DNA of 15,143 nucleotides, taken from NCBI GenBank assembly GCA_964455935.1, contig CAYVZU010000099.1, positions 1 through 15,143 on the forward strand, in the 5' to 3' direction. This document shows, piece by piece, positions 1 through 6,251 of this stretch (the first letter of the stretch is position 1; each line of letters opens with the position of its first letter). A model generated the notes under the pieces. That model saw only the letters and a list, made by a program, of their open reading frames with translations, had not been told where the DNA came from and did no database searches. The position numbers were made by a program, and so were the translations under genes. The DNA comes from CAYVZU01 sp964455935. GTDB taxonomy: Bacteria > Fibrobacterota > CAYVZU01.

Positions 1-2
1 GC

Positions 3-95
3 GGGTTCTATCGATGGCGGCAACGCCGGCCTTCTGCGCGGGGAACCCAGAATGCAAGGCTTGACCAGGAGATCCGGCGCATTTACGGGGCACGG
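3..95 (+). pseudogene. Possible remnant of an IS3-family transposase (OrfB) at the window edge
   Basis: Reading frame 3 from the first base encodes GFYRWRQRRPSARG followed by NARLDQEIRRIYG. This resembles the segment of IS3-family OrfB transposases just before the conserved YGSPRI stretch (typically a Tyr-x-x-Trp-Arg followed by P-S-A-R and a helix ending in IRxIY). After about position 95 the resemblance stops: the frame continues with Trp-rich sequence and hits a stop at about 156, and the DDE catalytic part is missing. Either the element was interrupted here or the similarity is fortuitous. The left part lies outside the window. The call rests only on recall of the family pattern. Confidence 0.35.
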
Positions 96-491
96 AGCTG
101 GTGCAGGGATTGGAGCTGGTCGATTGACTGGCGCAGGTACTGGGATCGCTGGTCTTGACGGTACCGCTGCATGTCGCGACCGTCCACGTCTTCCGCTGCT
201 GATCCTGGTACGCTGCGGCTTCTCATCTTCAACGGCCTCAGTGATCCATGTACGCGCACGAATTAGTCCCGGAGGTATTTTAATACATTAGCGAATTTCT
301 TCTTTCGGGCCTAATTCCATCTTTCGTATTCCGTGACATAACGTAACGGTATTGTATTATTATACCTCCGGAACTGGAGCCCTCGGGCACTAATTTACCA
401 CGGGCATTCCGCTTGCGGGCCCGAAAATGCAAGTCCGGATCCCAACACACGGGTCAGTGATGGCCCCGCAAACTCATCTGCTTGACCCAAA
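96..491. other. Non-coding or decayed stretch upstream of the Fic gene
   Basis: I find no convincing gene here. A plus-strand frame (52-291) is open but is low-complexity Gly/Ala/Arg-rich, without a ribosome binding site, and looks spurious. On the minus strand a frame ending in a stop at 83-85 encodes a Gln/Arg-rich tail (RQSIDQLQSLHQLRAP), which could be the decayed end of a gene but has no start signal. The segment also contains the inverted repeat listed separately. The composition shifts from GC-rich before about 260 to AT-richer afterwards, consistent with a junction. Confidence 0.4.
265..375. repeat. Imperfect 23-bp inverted repeat enclosing 65 bp
   Basis: The left arm (265-287) reads AGTCCCGGAGGTATTTTAAT then ACA. 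The reverse complement of the right arm (353-375) matches it at 20 of 23 positions, differing at positions 4, 15 and 16 of the arm. The arms are 65 bp apart, so the unit is 111 bp. No open frame lies inside and I see no clear target-site duplication outside. The form fits a miniature inverted-repeat element or the abutted ends of a mobile element. It could also be a cruciform or a protein-binding structure. Confidence 0.5.
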
Positions 492-513
492 ACTTGACTA
501 ATACTTGACTAAT
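492..513 (+). promoter_or_regulatory. Tandem 11-bp repeat upstream of the Fic gene, possible operator
   Basis: The 11-mer ACTTGACTAAT occurs twice back to back, at 492-502 and 503-513, and a partial copy (CTTGACC) lies at 481-487. Each copy contains TTGACT, which resembles a -35 hexamer, but no good -10 box lies at the usual distance before the start codon at 527-532. Because the Fic protein ends in a winged-helix domain, the repeat could be an operator for autoregulation. That role is inferred from position only. Confidence 0.35.
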
Positions 514-529
514 AAATTTCCTTTTAGTG

Positions 530-1537
530 ATGAGCTACAAACCGCTTTACACAATCACGCCTGCCCTTCTAGGCCGGATTGAGCAGATTGCGGCCTTGCG
601 GGAAAGAATCGTCGCCGCCACCGTGGATGTGGCGTGGATCCCGGCCATGCAGATGGACACGCGGGTTCGAAATACGCATTCCTCAACGGCGATTGAAGGG
701 AACCCCCTTACTCTGGTGCAGGTGCGCGCGGTGGAGGAAGGGCATGATTTGCCGACCGCAACCGAGAAATCAAAGCGAGAGGTCCGTAATTATCTTGCAG
801 GGCTCCGGTTTGTGGAAAAGAACGCGGGTAAGAAACGGGTTTGTCACGAAGATGTCCTGGAGCTGCATCGAATCATTGCCGAGGGCGCAATGGACCAGGG
901 CAAGCCGGGTGGGTATCGGACCATTCACGTCCGCGTAGGCCCGCACGTACCCCCGCCGCCTGGCGATGTGTCCGGGTTGATCTTCGAGCTCCTTGAATGG
1001 TGGAATGGCGAATCCCGCATCCTCTCGCCCGTGATTTCCTCGGCCATTCTCCACCATCGCTTTGAAACCATACACCCTTTTGCCGATGGGAATGGCCGAA
1101 CGGGCCGTGCTTTGGCCCTGTGGGAACTATACCGCAGGGGGTTCGATACAAAGCATGTCTTTGCCGTGGACGAATATTACTGGGAGGACCGGGAACGCTA
1201 CTATTGTGCCTTGCAGCAACCCAGGAAGGAAGGCGGCGACCTTTCGTCCTGGCTGGAATACGCGGCCGAAGGCATTCTGCGGGCACTCCAGCGCGCTTGG
1301 CTGCGAATCCAGAAGTTTTCAGCGTCCCCGCCCGGCACGAAACTGGTCTTACGGCCTCGGCAGGAGGAACTGCTGCAATTGCTTCGTGATCATGGAAGCA
1401 TGACCCCGCGCGAAATTCGGGAAGCGCTTCATATTTCCAAGCAAGGCGCCATGGACCTGATAAATCCGCTGCTTGGGGCCGGGCTCATTTTGCGCGAAGG
1501 TTCGCACAAGACAGGACGCTACCGTTTGCGGAAATAG
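530..1537 (+). CDS. Fic family protein (probable AMP-transferase) with C-terminal winged helix
   Basis: This is a 335-residue Fic/DOC-fold protein. The catalytic Fic motif HPFADGNGR lies at about residues 182-190, complete with the His, the acidic residue, Gly-Asn-Gly and Arg. Near the N-terminus S-T-A-I-E-G (about 52-57) matches the (S/T)xxxE(G/N) inhibitory motif of class II Fic enzymes, whose Glu blocks the ATP gamma-phosphate site. The C-terminus (about 280-335) looks like a winged helix (MTPREIREALHISKQGAMD), as in many stand-alone Fic proteins. Family knowledge suggests transfer of AMP from ATP to a protein hydroxyl; the target cannot be read from sequence. The start is GTG 527 or ATG 530, with no clear Shine-Dalgarno; I take ATG. 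No Doc/Phd-like antitoxin neighbour is visible, and the internal inhibitory motif would make one unnecessary. Confidence 0.93.
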   Translation: MSYKPLYTITPALLGRIEQIAALRERIVAATVDVAWIPAMQMDTRVRNTHSSTAIEGNPLTLVQVRAVEEGHDLPTATEKSKREVRNYLAGLRFVEKNAGKKRVCHEDVLELHRIIAEGAMDQGKPGGYRTIHVRVGPHVPPPPGDVSGLIFELLEWWNGESRILSPVISSAILHHRFETIHPFADGNGRTGRALALWELYRRGFDTKHVFAVDEYYWEDRERYYCALQQPRKEGGDLSSWLEYAAEGILRALQRAWLRIQKFSASPPGTKLVLRPRQEELLQLLRDHGSMTPREIREALHISKQGAMDLINPLLGAGLILREGSHKTGRYRLRK

Positions 1538-1760
1538 TATGGGAAGGTAGAAATCCCCGTGCCGCAAATCCGGCCTCATTTAGTGCAGTTTCAGTACAGC
1601 GGTAACTAACTGATTGGCTCTACAGGTACTTCTGCGTGGCGCCAGAAGAAAGCTGGAATCAGCGAGGAGTTAAGGAGATTGGTGCAGTTCTGGTGCAAAG
1701 CAAATTGATCCCCTATGGGAAAATGGAGGTTCCCCTCGCCTCCACCATCAAAGAGCTGTG
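1538..1760. other. Gene-free tail between convergent genes
   Basis: No gene is supported here. There is a small inverted repeat (CTTCTG...CAGAAG, about 1627-1650) with the palindrome TGGCGCCA inside it. A 14-codon open frame from the ATG at 1717 and a minus-strand frame overlapping the flippase end have no ribosome binding site and resemble nothing I know. Confidence 0.4.
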
Positions 1761-1804
1761 AAAAAAAAGCGCCCCCACACCGCCAGGGTGGGGAGCCCTT
1801 TTTT
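1761..1804. terminator. Bidirectional intrinsic terminator between Fic and flippase genes
   Basis: An A8 tract (1761-1768) precedes a GC-rich hairpin: CCCCAC at 1773-1778 pairs with GTGGGG at 1788-1793, extended by two pairs across a bulged A, with a 9-nt loop. A T6 tract (1799-1804) follows. The symmetry gives a T-tract on either strand, so it can end the plus-strand Fic transcript and the minus-strand flippase transcript, whose stop codon lies 40 nt away. Confidence 0.85.
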
Positions 1805-1843
1805 AATGCATCCGCCGCAGGCAACTGCCGCGAATAACTACTT

Positions 1844-3355
1844 CTATTCCCCCTCCTTGGCGGGTTCGGCGGCAACAGAACTTCTGCGAAACAGCAGCTT
1901 GCTTAATGCCTGAATCTCGTCAGGATCCAGAAGCCGTAGCACCCAGCAGGCAACCGGAAAGAGCAGAACAAAGCCAACCTTAAGGCTCAGGCTGGCCAGA
2001 GCGTTCGGAACCGAAATCCTTGCGCCTATGAAATAGAATACCAGGCACGCGCAGAAGAGCTTGATCAGCCCGGTATAATCGTAGCGGACCCAAAAGTAGC
2101 GCTGCGAAATGATCAAAGCCAGAATCGGGCAAACGGAAAACGAGACCGCCGTGGCAACCGCCGCGCCCATTACGGAGAAACGCGGGATCAAAAGGAAATT
2201 CAGCAGCAGATTCACGCCAAGTGCGGCAGCGTTGATGAGGATATACCAGTAGGTCTTTTTCTTGAGAAAGATCCCGACATCGAAGACATAGAAAAGGATA
2301 TAGAATGTGTATCCAAGCACCACAAAGGGAGTCACACGGGCAGCCCCGGCAAATTGGGCTGTTGCGGCGAAATGCACGATTTCCGGAATGGGAACAGCGA
2401 TCAGCAGGCCGGTCAGGGCAAGGGCCTGCAGGACATACGTGGGAATGCGCGAGAAGAGCTCCGGATTGGCCCTGCGGCTTTCGTAAATGGCTACGCGCTT
2501 CCAGTCCCAGGTTTGCAGAAACGGCCCCCCGACCAGCACGCTCAGGATCATTCCGAATTTGTACCCTAGCGAGTAGATGCCGACTTCCTTAACTCCCACC
2601 AGTGCGTTGAGAATGAACCGGTCCCCCATATTGAGAACGAACATTAGAATCCCGGCCGGCAGCAGGGGAAAACTGAATCGCATTAATGGCAGCAGTTTCG
2701 AAAGATGAAATCCCAGCCCGATTCCGGGCAGGATAAGCGCAATCAGCAGCACGCTGATGATCGCGTTCGAGATCAGCATACTGCCAAGCACGCCCCAAAT
2801 TCCCATCTGAAATTTGACAATCAGGACGATATTAAGAACAAGGCCGGTCACAAGCTGGGCCGTGGAAATGGCGATGCAATGGAGCGGCTTTCCCAGGATG
2901 CGCCAGTAGTTGTAAAGCGATGAATTCATCGTCTCAAAAATCATGACCGCAAAAATGGCCATGAAATGCATTCTGAATTCGCCGGTGTGAAACAGCGCCT
3001 GCGAAAAGAAAGGCGCTCCTAGGCAGAGGACCGAGCTAATGAGCAGCGCCGTCATCGTCAAGAACAGAAACTGGGTCGAGACCAGGATGTTCTTGTCCCG
3101 CGAAGAGGGATACGTATAATAAAAGCGGGTAAGCCCCGTAGTCATCTTCATGCCAATGATGATGGAAATAACCGAAGAGACAAGAGTGAGAATCTCGATG
3201 ACTCCGTAATCCTTTGGCGTAAGGTAATGCGTATAAACCGGAATCATCACGAACCCGATCACCTTGCCAAGGATGTTGCTGATGGAGTAGAGTGAGGTCT
3301 GTTTAGCAATGGACTTGAGGTCGCCAAGAACGGGGGAATCGGCCTGCCTGTTCAT
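1844..3355 (-). CDS. Wzx/MATE-like polysaccharide (lipid-linked oligosaccharide) flippase
   Basis: The product is a 503-residue integral membrane protein with about 12-14 hydrophobic segments spread over its whole length, the normal size and layout of the oligosaccharide flippase / polysaccharide biosynthesis export family in the MOP superfamily. The N-terminal SLYSISNILGKVIGFVMIPV followed by YTHYLTPKDYGVIEIL is typical of that family (long helix 1, then a D/E-YG motif). Known members flip undecaprenyl-linked glycans across the inner membrane; the glycan here is unknown and no glycosyltransferase lies in the window. The frame extends upstream to 3463, but I choose ATG 3355: AGGAG lies about 11 nt before it, and the upstream extension is Arg/Ser/Lys-rich and unlike the family. 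It is transcribed away from the metal cluster, and its stop lies next to a bidirectional terminator. Confidence 0.88.
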   Translation of the reverse strand: MNRQADSPVLGDLKSIAKQTSLYSISNILGKVIGFVMIPVYTHYLTPKDYGVIEILTLVSSVISIIIGMKMTTGLTRFYYTYPSSRDKNILVSTQFLFLTMTALLISSVLCLGAPFFSQALFHTGEFRMHFMAIFAVMIFETMNSSLYNYWRILGKPLHCIAISTAQLVTGLVLNIVLIVKFQMGIWGVLGSMLISNAIISVLLIALILPGIGLGFHLSKLLPLMRFSFPLLPAGILMFVLNMGDRFILNALVGVKEVGIYSLGYKFGMILSVLVGGPFLQTWDWKRVAIYESRRANPELFSRIPTYVLQALALTGLLIAVPIPEIVHFAATAQFAGAARVTPFVVLGYTFYILFYVFDVGIFLKKKTYWYILINAAALGVNLLLNFLLIPRFSVMGAAVATAVSFSVCPILALIISQRYFWVRYDYTGLIKLFCACLVFYFIGARISVPNALASLSLKVGFVLLFPVACWVLRLLDPDEIQALSKLLFRRSSVAAEPAKEGE

Positions 3356-3541
3356 GCTTAAAGGGACTCCTGCGAAACCACGCTTTCTGCCGCCCGGCTT
3401 TGCTTTTTTGGCAGAACTGGACGACCGCCGACTGAAACTTATAAAAGAATGCCGGAAAGGCATAGCTCAGGCTCCAATGCCAATGCAATGCCCGTGCCAA
3501 AGCGATTTGGCCGCTTCGCGCCTCGATTATATATTTGGTGC
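3356..3541. promoter_or_regulatory. Divergent intergenic region with TATATA box
   Basis: This region should hold promoters for the flippase (minus strand) and the metal cluster (plus strand). TATATA at 3528-3533 lies only 8 nt before the plus-strand ATG at 3542. If it is a -10 box, transcription would start at or next to the start codon, giving a leaderless mRNA, which fits the lack of a Shine-Dalgarno there. On the opposite strand the same bases read TATAAT. No convincing -35 hexamer is visible for either direction. An AGGAG for the flippase lies at about 3367-3371 (minus strand). Confidence 0.35.
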
Positions 3542-3886
3542 ATGACAAAATTGTTGCTGCATTCGCTTCTTGCGGTGTCAACATTGCTTACAGTTGCGCT
3601 CCAGACCTGTCTCGATTGTCATACCGCGCACGAAACCCAGATGGTCTCCTCGCAGAGCAGCCCGCCTCTTCCGCAGGACGACTGCACTTGCGAATGCCAC
3701 GCCAAAGACACGGACCCGGCTGCTTTCATGGCACGCATGCCGTTGCGGCCCCATACACGAGTCGTCTCCATTGCTATTGCGGAACACAGCCTGATTTTAG
3801 GCACCGTAAATTCCTACAGCCAAAGAAATGAACAGCGCATTTCCTCCGCGCAAGACCCCTCGCTGCCTCTGGTTCTCCGCATTTAG
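3542..3886 (+). CDS. Small exported Cys/His-rich protein preceding the metal-efflux genes
   Basis: The predicted product has 114 residues. Residues 1-22 form a signal peptide (one Lys, then the hydrophobic stretch LLLHSLLAVSTLLTVAL). The mature part carries two clusters: C23-L-D-C26-H27 and C48-T-C50-E-C52-H53, the second in the context DDCTCECH, followed by a polar, low-complexity tail. I do not recognise a named family. Short exported proteins with a CxCxCH cluster occur, as I recall, beside CusC/CzcC-type genes, so a periplasmic metal-binding or sensing role is plausible. The gene reads toward the channel gene 97 bp downstream. The start ATG is chosen because it begins the signal peptide; it lacks a Shine-Dalgarno. 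The C23-x-x-C-H27 resembles a haem c site, but nothing else supports a cytochrome. Confidence 0.6.
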   Translation: MTKLLLHSLLAVSTLLTVALQTCLDCHTAHETQMVSSQSSPPLPQDDCTCECHAKDTDPAAFMARMPLRPHTRVVSIAIAEHSLILGTVNSYSQRNEQRISSAQDPSLPLVLRI

Positions 3887-3925
3887 ACCCAAAGCCATCT
3901 GCCTGAAATTCTAGCGGCGGTATTC

Positions 3926-3957
3926 GCTCCGACGATTGCTGAAATTTCATTCGGAGC
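3926..3957. repeat. 7-bp perfect inverted repeat ahead of the channel gene
   Basis: GCTCCGA (3926-3932) and TCGGAGC (3951-3957) are exact inverted copies with 18 bp between them, and the palindrome GAAATTTC lies inside (3941-3948). It sits 27 bp before the preferred start of the channel gene. It may be an operator or a weak mRNA hairpin. The octamer CTGAAATT also occurs twice nearby (about 3903 and 3939). Confidence 0.3.
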
Positions 3958-3983
3958 ACCGCGTCTTCAGTCAACCATTGCAT

Positions 3984-5222
3984 ATGGGGTGGTTCATGCA
4001 ATTTTTGGTTCTTTTTCCGGTGATTTCTGCGTGTCTGGCATTGTCCCTGCAGGCCGCGCCATCCACGGCGGATTCAATCCCATTTTCAAAAGCGCGGGAA
4101 ATCATAATCGAGCATAACATGGGGATCGAGGCGGCAAAGACAGATATTCGCACCGCCGAATCGGGCGTTCGGCAAGCCGGCGCGCTGCCCAATCCCAGCA
4201 TTTCCATTGCGCTGGAAAGATTCGGCGCCGGTGAAATCGAATCAGGCATCGAGCAAACAATTGAGCTCGGGGGCAAAAGAAAACTAAGAACAAAAGCGGC
4301 GGAAAAGGACCTCGAGGCCGCGCGCAACAATCAAAAACTCGCGGGCCTCGAATTGGAGGCGGAAATGGCCCGGCGCTTCATTCCCATTGCCATCGATACC
4401 CGAAAGCTGCTGCTCCTCGATTCGATCTTCGCGACCGCGGAGGCAACAAGAGACCAGATCCGCAGGCGCATTGAAGCCGGGGCGGCCCGGAAAGCCGATC
4501 TGATCCGGGCGGAAATCGAACTCGACAGGCTTGCCTTGGAGCGCAGCGAGATGGTACGCCAAATCGGGCAGGCGCGCAGGAAATTCGCAGCATTGGGAGG
4601 CAAGGAGAGTTCCTCGATCGTCAATGTTTCCGGCTCTCTCAACCACGACGCAATTGTGCCTTCCCACCAGGATCTACAAAAGGCAATTGCCGGCAGCCCC
4701 AAATTTAAGGCAATCGACATTGAGGCTTCCCGGCTTGCAACGGAGCGGAGGCAATTGAAAGCCGAGGTTTTCCCGGACCTTGATTTATCCGCGGGATTTC
4801 TTCGAAACAACGATGAGGCTTCAACCTCGCCCTTGGTCGGCGCAGCCATGACAGTCCCGCTCTTCAATCGCAATGGCGATGCGCAACGACAAATCGGACA
4901 TCGGCAACAAGCGCTTCTGCAGCGCCGCGAGAACGACCTTCGCCTCCTGGAAGCCGAAGTGCAGGATATTCAAACCCGACTTCTTGAAATCGATAGGAAA
5001 GTCAACCTTCTCACGACCGGCACAATTCCCAAAGCGGAGAGCGTTTATGGGATTCTGCGCGATTATTATGGCGCGGGAAGCGCAAGTTTTTTGGATCTGG
5101 TGGAAGCGCAATCGGATCTGCTTCAATTGCAGATTGAGTTGCTCGATACGCGGGCCGAGCGGGCCCAAAATCTGGCAGCCCTTATGGAAATGACATCGTT
5201 GTCGATACAAATCGTCAAATAG
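3984..5222 (+). CDS. TolC-family outer-membrane efflux channel (CusC/CzcC type)
   Basis: The 412-residue product has a hydrophobic N-terminal signal (FLVLFPVISACLALSLQA) and then the two repeated helical OEP units expected of outer-membrane factors: ALPNPSISIALERFGAGEIE with IEQTIELGGKR near the start, and a second unit with PDLDLSAGF and VPLFNRNGD. The QAGALPNPS and ELGGKR signatures are typical of CzcC/CusC channels. The trimer would form the outer-membrane exit duct of the pump. Start choice is uncertain: ATG 3984 or ATG 3996 give a signal peptide with no basic residue, while the frame stays open to TTG 3936, which would add Lys and Arg. ISAC could also be a lipobox. The stop codon overlaps the Shine-Dalgarno of the adaptor gene, so the two are one operon. 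Confidence 0.9.
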   Translation: MGWFMQFLVLFPVISACLALSLQAAPSTADSIPFSKAREIIIEHNMGIEAAKTDIRTAESGVRQAGALPNPSISIALERFGAGEIESGIEQTIELGGKRKLRTKAAEKDLEAARNNQKLAGLELEAEMARRFIPIAIDTRKLLLLDSIFATAEATRDQIRRRIEAGAARKADLIRAEIELDRLALERSEMVRQIGQARRKFAALGGKESSSIVNVSGSLNHDAIVPSHQDLQKAIAGSPKFKAIDIEASRLATERRQLKAEVFPDLDLSAGFLRNNDEASTSPLVGAAMTVPLFNRNGDAQRQIGHRQQALLQRRENDLRLLEAEVQDIQTRLLEIDRKVNLLTTGTIPKAESVYGILRDYYGAGSASFLDLVEAQSDLLQLQIELLDTRAERAQNLAALMEMTSLSIQIVK

Positions 5223-5232
5223 GAGGTGTGGA

Positions 5233-6237
5233 ATGAAAAAAACGGCAAAAACGTTGGTTGGCACCTTTGCCATTTTCGCTCTTTTCTTTGCCGGATGCGG
5301 GGAACTGGAACAGGCGCATACCGATAGCCATGAGGGGCATGGCGCGAAGGAAGAGCGGGACCAGGGAGATCATGAAGTTGAAAGCGAGAGCGCCCATGAC
5401 GAGGAGAACGAGATTGAACTCTCCGCGGAAGCAATGAAAATGGCCGAAATCACTCTGGCCAAGGCCGGTCGGGGCACGATCAGTATTTCCCTGGAACTGT
5501 CGGGCGAGGTTGGGTTCAACGAAGACCGCCTGGTGCATATCACCCCGCGTTTTCCCGGCATTGTGAAAGAAGCCAGGTTTCGGTTGGGCGAATTCGTCCG
5601 CGCCGGCGAGGTGGTTGCGGTGATCGAGAGCAATGAAAGCATGACCCCGTATTCATTGAAAGCCCCCATAGCGGGAAGAATCATTGAAAAGCACATAGCG
5701 GTGGGCGAGCATGCCTCGGAGGAAGAGAGCATATATCTACTCGCAGATCTTTCCAACGTATGGGTGAATCTGGCCGTGTACCCTAAAGATGCGGCCAAAA
5801 TCAAGATCGGTCAAAAGGCAAAGATCTCCGCAATCGGTTCGGTCGCCGCTGCCGAAGGCACAATTCAATATGTTACGCCCGTCATGGACGCGCAAACCAG
5901 AAGGATTACTGCGCGTGTGGTGTTGCCTAACGCCGATGATACCTGGCGTCCAGGCACGTTTGCAAATGCACACATCGAGGTTGGCGAGGGCGAACCAGGA
6001 CTTGTCGTGGAACGAAACGCCGTGCAGGTGCTGGAGAACCGGAGTGTGGTCTTCGTTCAGCATGAACCGGGACGCTTCGAGCCCGTTGAGGTTTCGACCG
6101 GCGAGAGCGACAACCGCTGGATCCGCATTCTAAGCGGACTGGAGCCGGGCACGGAATATATCAACAAGGGAGCCTTTGAGCTCAAGGCCAAAATCGTCAC
6201 CAGCTCCCTTGGCGGCCATGCCGGACATGGGCACTAA
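5233..6237 (+). CDS. RND efflux periplasmic adaptor lipoprotein (CusB/CzcB type)
   Basis: This 334-residue membrane-fusion protein begins with a lipoprotein signal (lipobox FFAG-C22). It has an acidic, His-rich linker (about 29-60, with HTDSHEGHG), a barrel-sandwich/lipoyl half (about 100-165, PRFPGIVKEARFRLGEFV and LKAPIAGRIIEKH), a beta-barrel (about 165-250, with VTPVMDAQTRRITARV) and a membrane-proximal domain. It ends in GGHAGHGH. The adaptor would bridge the RND pump and the outer channel and may hand metal to the pump. The Cu(I)-binding Met cluster known from the N-terminus of E. coli CusB is not evident; His and acidic residues occupy that region instead. A strong AGGAGGTG lies just before the ATG and overlaps the preceding stop codon. 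Confidence 0.93.
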   Translation: MKKTAKTLVGTFAIFALFFAGCGELEQAHTDSHEGHGAKEERDQGDHEVESESAHDEENEIELSAEAMKMAEITLAKAGRGTISISLELSGEVGFNEDRLVHITPRFPGIVKEARFRLGEFVRAGEVVAVIESNESMTPYSLKAPIAGRIIEKHIAVGEHASEEESIYLLADLSNVWVNLAVYPKDAAKIKIGQKAKISAIGSVAAAEGTIQYVTPVMDAQTRRITARVVLPNADDTWRPGTFANAHIEVGEGEPGLVVERNAVQVLENRSVVFVQHEPGRFEPVEVSTGESDNRWIRILSGLEPGTEYINKGAFELKAKIVTSSLGGHAGHGH

Positions 6238-6251
6238 AAGGAGAATGAAGA

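Noticed and set aside
52..291. 79-codon open frame on the plus strand
   Set aside because: Low-complexity Gly/Ala/Arg-rich, no ribosome binding site, overlaps the inverted repeat; it looks like an out-of-frame reading of GC-rich remnant DNA.
3356..3463. Longer start for the flippase
   Set aside because: The extension is Ser/Arg/Lys-rich, unlike the family, and a good AGGAG precedes the internal ATG at 3355.
3449..3541. Longer start for the small exported protein
   Set aside because: The extra 31 residues would place a basic, polar stretch before the signal peptide and read through the divergent promoter region.
3608..3622. CLDCH as a haem c attachment site
   Set aside because: It lies right at the signal-peptide end, with no distal Met/His context or cytochrome fold; metal binding is more likely.
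4331..4873. 180-codon open frame on the minus strand inside the channel gene
   Set aside because: Antisense shadow of a clearly recognised coding sequence; Ser/Arg-rich composition typical of such shadows.
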